Source: Lingula anatina
Taxonomy: Eukaryota > Brachiopoda > Lingulata > Lingulida > Lingulidae
Reading direction: 5' to 3'
DNA length: 64,000 nucleotides
NCBI RefSeq assembly: GCF_001039355.2
Contig: NW_019775430.1
Location: forward strand, 1 to 64,000
The notes beneath the pieces are model-generated. The model saw nothing but the letters and a program-made list of their open reading frames with translations. It did not search any database and was not told the origin of the DNA. How positions within the stretch are numbered: position 1 is the first letter of the stretch; each line of letters opens with the position of its first letter. A program made the position numbers and the translations under genes. This document shows, one piece after another, positions 12,896 to 27,559 of the stretch.

Positions 12896-15800
12896 TAGTC
12901 CTGCAAAAGCCTATAGTAATTGCTAGAGCTCAATGCCACTATGCTGTTGAAACCCCAGATCCCTCTTCACTTAAAAAATCCTCAAAAGAGTATGTGAAAC
13001 CGTGCTGTAGGAAGTATAATTTAATAGTTCTGTTACTCAGGGGTCTTTGATATTTGACGTTTATTGAAATTGTAGTAAATAAACAAGCTGCAAAAAATAT
13101 AGAAATATTTTAAAGAATCTCGATTGGGACATGCGTCTGATGGTGACGCAATTCCCAGGTGTTAGCTTATTGTCGATGAGCTGTACATGAAATAAGCAAA
13201 GAAAATCATTCAAAACATCATTTTATATACCAACGGGAATTATTTAGATATCCATAAATGTAAATATGAATACTAAAGACTCATTATAAATAAAGACCTA
13301 AGGCCAATGCTGGTCAACGATGACGTACACATGGACTTTTTCACGGAGTCCATGTGGTCCCTTGAGTAATAGAAACTGTTCTTTACTTCCAAAGATTAAA
13401 TCACCTGAGACAGAGAGAGAAAGATAAAGACGTTTACGTTTCTCCTTTTGGAGATTTTTTTTTGGCAGATTGCCTCAGAAGTATACCTATCTTTCATCTT
13501 TTTCACTACAATATGGACTTCGATTTGTGCAAAAACGTGATTCGAATGACAGTAGGTAAGGGGCATGTGCATCTCCTGGTTAGAGGGTATTCGACTGGAA
13601 AACCTATATTGGAGGTGTAAAACGTTTTCAAGATTTTTGGTTGAAAAAAGTTTACTACTTTGTGCATAACATAGGTGATGGTATTTTTCTCAAATTTTCA
13701 AACTTGTTTAGGACATCCTATACATAATATGTACAGTTTTTTCTTCATGTACCAGTTACTGCTCGCATATTTGAAAATTGTGACGATTTCTCACACTACA
13801 ATAAAAATTAAGAAATTTGTTTAAAGGGGGAAAATGAAAGAAGATGAAATTGATGTCAGCTGTTACACAAGCTTAGAGAGCTATAAAAATAAATGCCTGA
13901 AACAGAGAGAATAATTGCTTTGAAAGTATACCAAAAAAAGTGTCTTAAATGCCTAAAGCATATAACTAACAATCGGATGCCACGTGCGAAGATTGCTCGG
14001 CAAGTGGTAGAAAATACTGAAACTGTTTTGGTAGCAGGCGTAAAGCATGCACAGTAAGCGACAGAATGAAATTCCTAAGCTTGAATCACCTTTGCAACAA
14101 GCTGCTAGTTATCACAGTTTCATGACATGTTCCCATTGTGGCCAAACAATACGCCATCTTTAGATCGATCCTCAATTGTTCGTATGTTTGCCGACAGATG
14201 CAGTTCTCTGAAACCGACAAAATCGAAACATAAACGTGTATTGCAATGCATCTATACTCGTTAACGTATGCAAACATATTACTGTCAGTGAGAAAACGAG
14301 GTCTGTTTACACAGCTCTCACTCTTCGATAGAAACTGCAATGAAACTAGCGTTTCTTTTCAGTTCCCAACGAAACCCTAATATTGAACTACATTTGTGCA
14401 GTTTTTGAATGCTATTCCTTCCTGCAAAGAACGATGTTTTGGTCCATAGTCAGTGAATGGTTGAACAAAAGAACTTATGTCAAAGGTTGGTCTCGACTTT
14501 TAGATTAGAAGTCGTTAGTTTACTTTAGTTGAAAAATAGATTATTTGCTGTCCACTCTATATTGGAAAAACATCAGAAGTTACCTCTGTTCCAAACCTTT
14601 GTGCTGTTTTATCTTTCAGATATGGGCATTTTCCTGAAATATGGAAAATCAATTTTGGTCTCGTTAGTAATTAAAAAGTGCTCTTTAAATGTTTAAAAAC
14701 ATTAAGACTGTGAGTTTTGGTCTTCTTTACTTCATAATAAAATATGTGACATACATTGCAATATTAGACTCCTAAAATAATATGCAAATTCGGATTTGAG
14801 CCAAAGTTTTGGACGTCTTGTGGATGTCCGTGAAATACAGTGATTATCATAGCAACAATTTGATTTTTTTCAAAAATTGCTATTATCACAGTTATCATTT
14901 GAGATATCGAAGGGGCTACAAACCATGGCAATCAGGAGGACGACAAAATAACAGTATAACGTCATAATGTGCAAAAACTGAGCAATTAAATGGTATAAAC
15001 AGCACAAAGCAAAAAAAATATATGGTAGTTAAAACAGCGAATTGTTTTTAAATGTCTTTTATCTGCCTGATAGAAAAAAAGCTTAATGACTCTGTGCCAT
15101 TTAGAATCTTACGCCATTTTTAAGTTGTCTTCTTGCAATATTTTTTTCTGAAAAACTATCAAACATGTGCCCCTGAAGCCTATACAAACGAGTGTTTTCG
15201 TATATGCCCCTCACCCCTTACCCAGTCGGGCAGTGTCACGGCCTCACTAATCAAAGAAAGGCTTGGTTTTTAAGAAAATTGATAAATAATAAAGTGTTGT
15301 TCAACTTTTGAGCACCGAAGTTTATCTGGAAAACGTGCTAAAGTCAATGCCTAGACGATCGCACCCGGTGTCACATTTTTATACATTAGCCACGATTGTA
15401 ATGCCACTTATACTAGTCAAGTTTCCGTGCACTTGATATCCAACGTACGATTAAGGCATAAAATCTCTACAATATACCACTTTGTTTCCAAATAAGGCTC
15501 TTGGCTATATTTGACTTCATGATTACTCGAGACTTAAGTATAAGCATTTCAGTAAGCACATATTACGGTATCTATTATTGATATACATTTATTCAATTGA
15601 AGTTTCGTTGATAATTTCGTCGCAAATTTTATCAGCAAAAATGCTAATCTGTTCTATTTATATCCTGGTTGGTTGGACACGGATCTTGTACTGTAGTAGC
15701 GGGAAATTTCCAGGGAGAATGGAGAATGACAGTCTTTTGTAAGATTATTACACTTAACATGATTGTTTGCAAACTATTAACTCCAGCACTAATCCATGAA

Positions 15801-18800
15801 TACTTGATGACTTGGACGGCGTAGAGTATGAACTCATAAATACGTTTTTAAGAGAGTCAATTCTAAAACACTTAAACTTTACTGAAAACTAACATTTCAA
15901 AAGAAACTTACTAAGTATTATATTTCATGAACTCTTTCTGCAATAGTTATTCAGAGTACATGTATTAAGTCACTGTATTGTACTTCTAGTGTCAGTATTT
16001 TTATAATTTAAATAATATTCATTTAGAGCATACTTAGAACGTTAATGGAAAAGGCCATATGAGAATTTGTTATTCTTTGCAGTGACACCGTTTGGGCCAG
16101 GCAAGCAACATATTCTGAAGCGTATTCCACTTCGGAATAAATGTACTAAAATCAATATGTGATGTTTTGTCACCTAACTTTAAATAACCAAACCAGCGAT
16201 TCGGTCATCTTGTAAATCGACCAAGGAAGATGCGGGGATTGAATTGAATCCTGGTTTGACATATTCTGTGGCATTTTTATACTCACGTCGTTTTACGCTA
16301 CCGACATTTGACGTGCAAGTACCCACTGTACTGTACGTTCATTTAACTATAAACACATAGAAAGGTTTTTTATAATACACCCTCCATGACCGTAAGGGAA
16401 ATGCTATTCTTTACTCGTTTCTTTAACAATTGACGTTACTGGGCTGTGGACGAGGCATTAAGAATTTCTCTCTTTTGTGATTTAATTAAGCAATGCTTCC
16501 CCTGGTGATTCAATTCATTAGTCGTTAGTTGTACATTCTGTTTTCTCTCTATGGGTAATTCACGATGGGTAGGATATAAAATTAAACAGATATGTACTTT
16601 TCACTCAATACGATAAGGTGATCAATTCCCAGTGTAGTCCCTACACTCTACACCAAATATCGTTACTATGGAATCAAAGATTTCTAAGAACTCCAGAAAT
16701 CTAGTTGTGTGTATTTATAGAACTTTGTAGGCTTTAACGCAAATGAAATCTAGAAAATAAACGTAGTAAGTAGTAACAAAACAGCTGGAAATTTTTATTG
16801 TGTGAAATAAATAGAATTTACTTTAGAATCAAAGAACTTCAAAGAATTCTGAAATAGAACCAAGTTCATGACATTGTGTAGGTTGTATAGTTAATGAAAT
16901 CTAAGATTTAAAAAGAAGATTCATCAAGTCAAGGCGATGTAAAATAAACTAAAATTTGGATGTAGTGGTGACACTGAACGAAGTTTCTTTCGTATCAAAG
17001 CTTCTTGCAGAATTTCAGCTTTGAGATGTGTTGAGTTTGATTTTTTTCCTCATGGCTGATAATTTTTAAGTTGGCCTAATTAATCTATTTAAACACAGTT
17101 GTGGAACAATCGTGCACAGTTTGGTGCAATTTATTGACTGTGTATATGAGAACACTGTTCATCAACGTCAATATCCTCCAGCTCCTTAAGAGGGTGGGGC
17201 TGTTGGGGGGGGGTCGTGTCCCTATTTCATATTCCCTAAATGGTTAGCAATGGAAAAACACCAAGCGAAGAAAGACCAAAGTTTGCTTTTTGCAACCAGA
17301 CCAATACCCACCCCCTCCCCCTCTTCCCTATGCCTAAAAAAATTAATGAGTTTTCCTTTTTTCAATGTACTAAAATCTGTGGTGGCATCTGGATTATCAC
17401 CAGCCCGACTCCAGCCAAACTCCCTCGCATTATTCCTACGTATTCTGAGTGCAATGAAAGACAAAAGCCACTTGCTTTGATTAAATCCCCGAAGCATGTC
17501 GGTGGCCAGAACCGCACTCAATCACTCGTGCCTCTCTACGGCCCGTTTTATTAAAAATCATTTCAGATGCTAATTGCCTCAGCACAAACTCTGTACAAAC
17601 GCAATGCGGCGCTTGAGACTACGGATCCAAGCTGCGGAAATTAATTACAATAAATCACTAGTATTTCTTGCTGCTGTTGATGGAGTTTTGATGGCTTTTG
17701 TCATGACGTTACTGGGTATGACACAGATTGAATAGAAAAGGTCTTTTGCGACATATTTCTTCACTTTATGCATTATGTTTGATTTACTATCAGCAATACG
17801 CGTTTCTCTGGTGTGGATAAATGTTTATGCTGGGTGTGTTGTGGGATTTCTTCGATACTGCACTTTTTGTCAATCAACATGCTGTGTCATTCACTAACAA
17901 TACAATGTGTTTTTGTATACGGACGGATACGTCACTCAGATCAAATTTTATGAATTCATATTCCGATACAGCGCCACAAAAAAGGGAGAGTTCAATGATA
18001 AAATCCTCTCTCTCGACGCTATCCACAAATGTAGTTATTTCAGTCACTGAAAAAGCGTCCTTTTAAGGAAGACATCTTTAAAGGTATTCCAGGTATGTTA
18101 GACCATTTTACAACCAAAAAATAACACCTATAATATTTCCGAGAAATTTCAACACTCATTAACCATTAAAATACATGCGTATATCTGATCAAAAGTATTG
18201 AGAAAATCAGTTTGAAACTTGCCTTTCAGTTCTCAATACATGTATTTAATTTATAAAGCTATGGATGAATTTCACTAGCCATGCAGGATCCATTTTCAAA
18301 ACAGGATGATATTCAAATTGAGAAACTCAGAAATCAAAAACGGTCTTATATATAGTAATTTTGGATTAAGTGTACCTTGATTATTCAGGAGGAATATTAA
18401 TTTTTTTAGGAAAATTATTGTTTTGCTTTATACTATATTTATATCTACTGCTACGTGTAACTGTGTGTGTCATCAATATGTGTCTTTATGCTCACCCTGT
18501 TATCTGTGGATACAGTAACATAAAAGTAACACAACTACTCCAAAATTGCACCGTAGCCACTGGACCTTACTGTACCTACTGGAACCTATTACATAAAAAG
18601 TGGAGGGTGGAGGACGTTTTTCCAACTAGGTTGTAAGCCACGCTTTTCACATAAATTGTACATTTACAATATGATAATGTTATTTTTGTATTTATTAACC
18701 GTATTAATAATATTTTACATTCTTTCTCCAAATTAATTTAAACTCAAACTGATGACGATATGGCGTAGATTTTCAGTAAACGGGGTAGTGCTTCAAGCAA

Positions 18801-19344
18801 CTCAAACTGGATCGTACAGCTCAGCTTTTCTATTTGAATCGGACTATAAAATACCGCTTCAAACGAAAAATTCCTAAACGAAAACGCATTACAACTGGTT
18901 ACATGTATACTAAATTACGCTACATTAAAACCTCCGTCGACATCAAAATAAAATACACGGTCTACAGAACAGAAATTGATAAGAGGAAGAAAGTCTGAGA
19001 GCAGATCGAATCATTCCAGCATCAATGCTTGCTCAAGAAAACATGTCCGGGTGAGAAACTGCACGCAAAGCCTGTCACTGTTATATGATTCCCAAAGGAT
19101 TATATTAAGACGATTTCGACATAGATTTAATGTGTCTTATTTCCTTCACAACCGACATTGCATTCGCAATCTAAATATGGACATATGAAAGGGGCATGAC
19201 CGCCGCATGAGTTCTGTCCAATCAGAAATCTTGCTCACTCACCGATGAAAGGTGTAAGATTATTATACGGGGTCCTAGAAATCCGCAAATCCAACTTTCG
19301 CCTTCTACAACAAAATTGCAAATTTGCGACAGGCATGGAGAGTA

Positions 19345-19545
19345 ACATTTTGTTTGACTCCTATTGACATTTGGTTAACACCAACTGCAATTACTTCCTG
19401 GTGGTCATATTGCTAAATAAGAAAAACACTTATGGTCTTCAAGGGGTACACTTTGTTTGACTCTTATTGCTATTTTGTAAACAAGAACTGCAATTGCCCC
19501 CGGCTCGTCATATTGTTTAATAAGAAAAACACTTCTTATAGTATT
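19345..19545. repeat. Imperfect tandem duplication, period 103 bp
   Basis: TTTGTTTGACTC.TATTG, AACTGCAATT, GTCATATTG and AATAAGAAAAACACTT appear twice in order with a shift of 103 bases (for example TGTTTGAC at 19351 and 19454). The copies differ at many positions, so the duplication is not recent. Confidence 0.75.
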
Positions 19546-21357
19546 CAACCAAACTAACTTACATATGTGGTAAAATATTGAATTGGCCATGGGAAGAATA
19601 AGCACAAATAAGGCTCATGATATCTTTATCTGTAGTATTTCACAAACAAGAAATCTGAGGGGGGGGGATATCGTGTCTCTGTCCTTTTGAATTTTCAGTG
19701 TCATTTTTTCCAGTACTATATAAAAAAAACATGGCCATCTTGAATTGGCAGTCATATAAGATAAGAACCTTGTGTCACTGCCTCAGAGAAGTTTTGACAT
19801 CATAGAAACCTCAATTTTATCCAATTTTATCATGTCTTTGTGCAATAGTGAAATCATACTTGGCCATAATGCTTTTGGCAGCCATTATGAAAAAAAGTTT
19901 ACCGGGTGTCACCAGGTGCTGGTTCTATATCCATCGTTTTATGCAATCTGACCAAGTTTCATGCTTCTATCACAAAAATGAACAATTGGCCTTGCTCTTT
20001 TCTCGGCGATTACCGCTCCATTTCAGTCTGCCATCTATTCTACATGTATATTACTTGTATATAATAAATAAAAACCTTACGTTGCCGTTGGTTGAAACTA
20101 AGATTTCAAATGTTTGTCTTACAATCAACCTATAGCTCAATTGTATGGGATGTTTAGAACGGCAAGACGCTCAATCTCTGAGGTATTTCTCGCTTAAAAT
20201 TATTCAATTGTTCAAAGGGCTTTGAGGCACTCTTAAGCAAGGTATGCCACGAGTAATTTTTACCAAGATCTTGCATCACGCACACTGCGCATGAAAATTG
20301 ACAATCAGAAGTTACTTATGCTTTGTTTGCTAATGGGGGTTATTTGACAAAATAGCAAACCTGTTTTATATAAGTCTATAGAGACTGGTTTGATCTACCA
20401 ATCAATTAACAAACAGAGCATTGTAATATTTTCTTTATCTCGTCTCGCCCGCGTACTTCCCTGGCAAATATACACTTAATCTACTCTCTACCTAAGGCCT
20501 CCAGCTGCAACAAAATTTTATATAAGACGATAAGTCTTCCATACAATTCTGTAACATCTAGAAGATCTGTGGAAGATCGTAAACTGTTTCGATGGAAACT
20601 GTTAAAAATACCCCGCCGTGTGGATACATTTTTCTTCTTGGAAAAGGCTTGACTACGATCTCACTCTGAGGACGAGGAAATGGCAAAAAACCAATTCTAG
20701 CACGGAGACTAGCAAGGAAACTGATACTATCTGCCGTCACGCGATACGGTGTTGAGCTGTATGTCGATACGTTGACGTGATTCCAGACCTTTTTTTAAAG
20801 ACTTAATTTGCAGGGTTATTTGATGACAGGAACAGAAAGGTTGAAAATGTATCAAGAGGATAGCGAAAACAATTAAAGAATGTCTCCTAACTTTATCCCT
20901 CAAAAAGCTAACTTTGTTTTGTAAGAATGTCGAACTCTTTACCCTTAAATAACATTTTGTGTGTTTCGTCTACCAATGTATACTTTAAATATCCACAGAT
21001 GCCTGCCGTAAACAAAATTCAATTCAAATATGCTGCATATAAATTTTGCTCTAACGACGTTACACTAAAAATCTTTTTAATGAGCAAAAACGTTTGGGCG
21101 TCCTCCTCAAGTTCACCTGACATGTACATGTATTCATATCAAACAATAACCTACAGTTCCCGCAGAATGAAATGGGGGCATAAGTCAGCCATACATGTAC
21201 ATTCTACTGTACTGGCAACCATATATCTATGCGGTGCTGCATTGAGCCACGTTGTCTTGGACGCTGTGCGTCATAAATTGAAACGTTGCTGTAAGGAACA
21301 ACGTTCTGCGTCAGCAATTGTAACATTGTGACAGTGTAACCATATCTCTGTGCAATA

Positions 21358-21540
21358 CTGTACAGAAACAAACCACTGTATGTCATGGCCATCAACTACA
21401 ACATCACAGGACCAAGACATTTGATACAGTCGACAGTGTATCTATACTTTGTGTCCTGTTCTGTACAGAAACAAACCACTGTACGCCATCAATTACAACA
21501 TCACATGATCAAAATATCTGATACAGTCGCCACTGTGACA
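21358..21540. repeat. Imperfect tandem duplication, period 103 bp
   Basis: CTGTACAGAAACAAACCACT starts at 21358 and again at 21461, followed in both copies by GCCATCAA.TACAACATCACA and TGATACAGTCG. The second unit is incomplete. Confidence 0.8.
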
Positions 21541-22145
21541 AATCACCATTTTTTGCCGACTAGATATAATTAATAAGTGAACAGTTATGATTAAGTGGCG
21601 GGATTATGGTAACTGGAGTACTGCTTACTTGATCAATAGGACATCAGTTGCTTCTCGAAGTTATGCCGATACCGCTAACCGTGTATTTATCACTACCTTC
21701 ACATTCAGGAAAACTCCTCAGAGGTCTTAGAACTAGTGCAGAAATTCTCTAGTATAATATTTACACAGAATATCAATATCACAAATTACGAAACAATTGT
21801 TCTCAGTAATAACGTCAAACTGGAATAACACATTGGGTCGATCTTTGTTTTGTCTGATAAATTCTAGGTGGTCGAACAAAAGGCCATAGTGCATAAACGA
21901 AAACGAAAAAAAAGGAATAAAGTGCAACATTTCGTGCAAGTTGGCAACCATACCTGATATGAAAATTCGTCGCAGACACTTTGTGTGGTCTACTTCCACA
22001 ACTTTCACCCGCTACAGGCTTGCCGCTTCGCAAAGCCATTTAGAGTTAAGAACCCACAATGCAACGCGAATCTATTGTTTCGAAGTTCACGCAGCTACAA
22101 AAACTTGGCAAAAGGTGAAAAATATCGCACGTATCATGGATAAGC

Positions 22146-22180
22146 AGGCACGTAGCCAGGGGTTCTTGAGAAGGTCCGCT
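22146..22180. mobile_element. Solo end of a CAGG..CGTAGCC-type MITE
   Basis: CAGGCACGTAGCCAGGGG closely resembles the terminal inverted repeats of the complete elements at 25617, 48973 and 57691. No matching opposite end follows within 200 bases, so this is at most a truncated copy. Confidence 0.4.
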
Positions 22181-23656
22181 CTCTCAACAGGATTAAGTTG
22201 TGCTCATTTAAACTTAAACTAAGGAAGTCTACTTGTACTTTTTTATTACAAACAATATCCGCGGTTTAAATGATCGGTATCTTGGTTCCTTTCGAAACAA
22301 GCTTCGTCATAGTATGCAGTATGGTACTCACACAAAGACCCAACGTGGGTTTTTTTTCTTTGGCTTTTCCTTCTCATTGTTTACTGCGATCACTGCATGC
22401 CCTCCATCAATGAAGCCATAAAACAATTATGTGATCGTGTCGGCACATGTTCATGACTAAAGTCATCGCACATTCTACCGAAAGAAAAGAGAGAAATGTC
22501 TGATAGATCGGAAGCTTTTTAGTCGGAATCGGGAGATCAGGAGATATGTTTCCAAACTCCCAACGAGATCGAGAGTGATGACAGGTCTGTTGGCGTCAAG
22601 TCCGATTCTTACATACCGAACTACGTCTCAGTGGGGTTTACAATAGGCTTGACATATCTTTTTGGCCATTATTCAAGCTGGCTGTAGACGTTTTCACCTC
22701 CCTGGGGAGGATACAGCCCAACTGCCGTACGAGGCGCTGAAAGGTAGATTAAGGCCAATTTCGTTCATTGCTAAAGGTGTAGGCCAGGTGCCTCAGGTTC
22801 AGCTCCAAAGTACTGAAAGCCAAGCAAGGAGACAGCAGATATGCTTATGAAGGTCTGATATATCCCCAGATGAGGTGGAACACAAGTACTCCTGCTTTGG
22901 TGGGTCATCCGGTCGATGACTTTTTTTAAAACTATTTTTAAATAGAGAGTTTCTTGGTACATGTATGTGAAAGCTAGTTCATTATTTACTTTAAGTTTAG
23001 GTGAGTTGGTATGCATTGGATAACTTCCCAATAAAATAACTCAACTTATCATTATTCTTCTTCTCATTTATATTGCTATAAATTTTATATCAAGCAGATC
23101 TTTGACGTATATTAGGTGGATTTTGCATGTACACGCATGATTAACTCGAGCTTACTCGTGCGATACCCAGCAGCGTTTTACTTTTATTGACTTCAGATCT
23201 TATCGATCCCAATGACGTTCGCGGTCTACAGAGATGCGTTAGCTTTCCGATTTGGCAAAATTACTTGAACGGGTTAATTACAATATCTCAGGTCATCACT
23301 TTAATTAATTAGTCTGCTAACGTCGGTGAAGGGGAGAATTACCAGTGCCTTGTTCCTTCCGTGCATTTTCTATTAGTCAGTTTCTGACAAGGTTTCCCAA
23401 TAATCCCTTCTGCACAACGTTCGTGTCCTCACAAACAGCAAGTGACTCGGTTAAAAGAAATGCTATATCTCAAGAAAGATGCGTCGCGAGCTCGAATTAT
23501 TTGAAATGCTACTGATCCAGGATCCTCTTTATTTAGAACCTGTTCCCTCTACCCCACACTTCCGCTTCTCTTTCCTCCAAAAGGACAACAGCGTAATGTG
23601 TAACACAAACAAAAATCGAGCCATTTTTCCTGCCATGTGCCTAAATTATTATGACC

Positions 23657-23680
23657 AAAAAAAAAAAAAAAAAAAAAAAA
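23657..23680. repeat. Poly-A run
   Basis: About 24 consecutive A. The upstream 200 bases show no recognisable retrocopy, so it is recorded as a homopolymer only. Confidence 0.9.
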
Positions 23681-24128
23681 CCTTCAACTCTTTTCTCTCT
23701 GCAATTTCTTCTTATTCTCCTAGGTCCAGCAGAACTGTAATTTAATCTAACCAGGAAATCCTATGTACCTTTGAAATATGAACTTAATGTACCATATACA
23801 TAAAATCGTGGCAAAGGAAGACGTTTCATCTTATTGGTGTCCGTTTTGGGATGTCGTGGGCGATTAGTTGCGTGTTGATCTAGCTGGACCTCCTGTCTAC
23901 TTAAGTGATAGCACGATATTAGGAGAAATGAGCGGAATGGTGCAAGTAGGGGATAATGTATCTGTTGTCATTATAATGTATCTGTTGTCATATTATAAGA
24001 TTCATTTTGGAGCCAAAGTGCCTGAATTAAATTGAAAAGCAAAGCCTTCCGTGTTATCGCCACAAAGGAATAAAATAATACCTGAATTCATCCTAATAAA
24101 ATTCATCTCAATAAGCCCATTACTGTAA

Positions 24129-24494
24129 GAGCGCATTCGGAACAGCGGACAAACAGATCTGCAGATCAAACATGGCCGTTCCACTTGAATGATTGTTGTG
24201 TAATCCCCGTGGGAGATCTTTTCAGTGTCTAATCGGGAATTAAGTGGCAAGCTTTTTAGTGGGTCGCCCGATTTGATTATGGCCGACATCACTTCAAAAG
24301 CGATGCCGCCAATTCCCTAATGGTCTACTCACCTCCACACACGCCTTCGCTGCCTAGCAGTTCAACGTCGGAGCTGAGATTTAATCTGTTTAGTGGCGCG
24401 TGTGGAGGCGGGGAGACTATCATTTGAAGCGGGGTCGGCCATATTTAGTCGGTGGATCAGTTAGTCCGCGGATCATCTGTTCTGAATGCGCGTT
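24129..24494. mobile_element. Nested fold-back element of about 366 bp
   Basis: The left end GCGCATTCGGAACAG is the inverse of the right end CTGTTCTGAATGCGC, and the match continues inward through ATGGCCG.TCC.CTT. An inner pair, CACCTCCACACACGCC and GGCGCGTGTGGAGGCGGGG, also folds. A third inverted pair lies inside the left arm (GGGAATTAAGTGGCAAGC against GCGATGCCGCCAATTCCC). The structure suggests one fold-back element inserted in, or duplicated within, another. No clear target duplication. Confidence 0.6.
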
Positions 24495-25616
24495 ATGAGG
24501 CAAGCCAATAAACTGCATTAAATTGCAGTCACCAATGACAATGCTTTGAAAATAAATTTTGATTTTCTGTATATTTAGTCTCATAGATTGTAATGCCTCG
24601 TAAAAAAGCAGATTAAAATTTTCCTTCAATAGCCAAATTATCTAGACCTTCGCGAACTAGGGATCCTTTGGGAATCGGAAACCTTTGGGAATTCTCGAAG
24701 CTCACAGCAAATTACAATAACGAAAAGTATAAAGATTGAAATTATGTAAAATGCTGTAATAGAATTGATTTGCCCAACTTTAGACAAAACCCCATAGAAT
24801 AACCTACAAGGAAATCTCAGTATACTAACTGAAATGATTAGTCACCCAATATACGACCAATATACCCTGTGGTATCAACTACACAAGACAACAAGACCCT
24901 AAAGAGCAAAAGGGAAATGAGGAATAGCCGGATGTTCCTTATATAGGCCAACTGCCGGAATATACCAGTTTATCCTCGTTCAAAGTTTCTTTGTGTTAAT
25001 TTTTGGAATGAATTTTGAAAAAAGTTACCACCTAAGACGGACTTAATTTTTTCTAGGAGTTTTGGGGATTTTGTCTTTTCCATTGAATTGTCCGCAAGCT
25101 TTAATGGAGGTGGGAACAATCTCTTCCTAGTCAAGAATCATTACTTAACCCATTCCTGCATTTGGGTTGGATGATCTGATCCATTTTTCATTTAAAAGAA
25201 TTAGTTCTAAAAGCACCCCATAACATTAAGATCGCCATCCGTTTTCCATACATTTCACAAGACATGCACTGCCACATTTAGAAAAATCCTCGTTTTTATT
25301 CCATTACAATAAAATGACCGCGGTGTTTTCGTACCATGGCCTTGTGTATGATTTAGAATATTTCATTACACACGTGCACTTTTAAGGCTCAGAAGAAAAT
25401 ATCCACATCAGGTCTGCCATAGAACTCTTTTGGGCAGATTTTTCATTTTTTGGGGGGGGTCTGGATTGGGTAAAATAGGGAGCTTTGCAGGAAAAATGAC
25501 TTATGAGCATTTTCAAACGCGTGCCTTAAATATGTGAAAATTTTATACAATAAATCATTAGTAATCAACACGTATAACAAGCAAACTTAAGAAAGTTCAC
25601 ATCTTTTGTGACTTAA

Positions 25617-25782
25617 CAGGCCCGTAGCCGGCAATTTCAAAAGGGGGGTTCTTTTTCTGAAAAAGGGTACCTTTTACCATGAAACCTTCGTGTACTAAGA
25701 TAAAATTTTGCCCAGAGGCGGCCTTTTTCCCGGCACAAAAGGGGTTTCTTCCGAATCCCCCCCTTCCCCGGCTACGGGCTTG
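25617..25782. mobile_element. MITE of 166 bp with 5-bp target duplication
   Basis: Terminal inverted repeats CAGGCCCGTAGCCGG and CCGGCTACGGGCTTG (14 of 15 match) bound a 166-bp element, flanked by direct repeats CTTAA at 25612-25616 and 25783-25787. It is similar in size, end sequence and target length to the elements at 48973-49137 and 57691-57858. It is too short to encode a transposase. The end type and 5-bp duplication would fit a hAT-like lineage with short target sites, but the superfamily is inference. Confidence 0.85.
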
Positions 25783-27559
25783 CTTAAGGTGAGAAATCAC
25801 CATTTTTTTCATTATCAATCCTTCAATCCTTCAATCTTTATGCCACCTAAGTGAATTTTCTTCCTGGGCCATTTTCTCGTTTTTATCCCTCTCTTTTTAC
25901 ATTCCGGGCAAAGAAAAATAGTACAGTTTTGTTTCATTTCCAGCTTTGGGAAATCTCTCCTTGTTTAATTAAAACTGCAAAAAGTCAACGTTAGTGAGGG
26001 GGAAATTGAGATTGCAAGGTATATATCGTTGTCCCTGTCCCGCGATGTTTACAGGCGATTGAGGGCTTAACGCACACTTTTGTCATTTTCGCTTCGCTAA
26101 GGATACTCAAATTTTATACTTCGATTGTTTTTTCTTTTTTTTTCTATTTTTCCTTTTCATACAACAATGAACACCAGTTGATCACGCGTTTAATTTCAAG
26201 TACCAATTGTCTTCTTTAAGCGCCAAAAATTGTGTACACATGTATGTTCTTAATTTGCGCCAGTCATTTGTTGTTGTTCTGATGTGAATTCAACATGGAC
26301 GAACTGTTTATGTAAAAGTGTGTTGGCGGGTTTCGTCGATGCGTAACGTTGCATCAAAACCCTTATCAAAGTCGGTTATGCACACTTTCTATCTGACAGA
26401 GATGGGCCGACGTCCAGCTCCCAGATGAGAAAGGCCAATACGCAAACAGATGAAGATGGTATTTATATCTAAACCGCACTAGCTTCGAGGCCTGCGTTGA
26501 GAGAATGTCGTATTTATACTTTGTAGTAACGCATCTCAACACCTATATCTTGTGAATGTGAAAATGATATACACCCCTATCATGAACACACGCCATATGC
26601 ATATATTTTAATAAAATAACTTGCTAAACCACAGAATCCAATTGCTTTGAACGCCCCGTATAATATTTACCAGCATATTGAAGTTTTGTATTAGATTTTT
26701 TGCTGTGGCTGTGTTGGGGGAAAACACCAAGTTTACAAATGACCTGCTCATGAATTATCTTAATCAAAGCCTTGAGGACTGCTTCTTAAAATAAACTCCT
26801 ATGTTACACAAAGATTTGCTTCGGCGGCCACGGTCCGTTATCGAGACGTTAAAAATTAATCCGCTATGATAACTGCATTCATACCTATGTCGACATGTAA
26901 AAGTAAAATTTTGATACAATACCATCTGCGTATCAAAAATTTACCTTGGTGTCAATCTGCTGATCTTAAATAATGTAAATAATTATCCCCTTACCTGACA
27001 GGTACGCATAAAGTAGTATCTCCACGTCGTGAGAAATTGGATATACGGCTAACACTATATGTCCTCGGGATAAAACTCTCGCTTACCCCCTCTCATTATT
27101 TCCCTCGACTCTGTGCGTTCTCCTTGAATTCCTAATTCTCCTAGAATTCTTAACTTAACTCGCCCGGGGTGGACACGAGCGCTCTCTAAATGTTAAAACC
27201 ACTTTGAGATTAACCTGAACCCCTTGCAGCGTAACGCAGACCGGGTGTTGACTTGGAGCGTCCGCTTCACAGTGGAAGGTTAAATATTAGGCTTATCTGT
27301 CCAGTTTCTCGCTCGCTGATATGCACTTTGCTGCTTATCGCCACTCTAGCGGCGTGCCACGCTTTGATTCCGCGAGTGTATACTGAAAGCTCGAAGTTGC
27401 GTGCCCCGATAGACCGTTCTTGGAGTTTCGATTGGCGACATAGCGCATGCGCGTGGGTCTCTGTCAACCAGTTCTTTCCACGTTATTGACACTAGGGCTG
27501 AAGCCACCAAACAATTTCACATTGACGGCCATACTAACAAATCCATGCAAAAACGGCAT

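Larger units (their letters stand above)
12900..24128. other. Non-coding stretch, no gene recognised
   Basis: Long AT-rich sequence without a supportable coding exon. It contains two imperfect duplications with a 103-bp period (19341-19545 and 21358-21540) and one stray end of a MITE (about 22146). Confidence 0.45.

Noticed and set aside
23470-23680. Possible retrocopy ending in a poly-A tail
   Set aside because: The sequence before the A run shows no recognisable gene and no flanking direct repeat was found.
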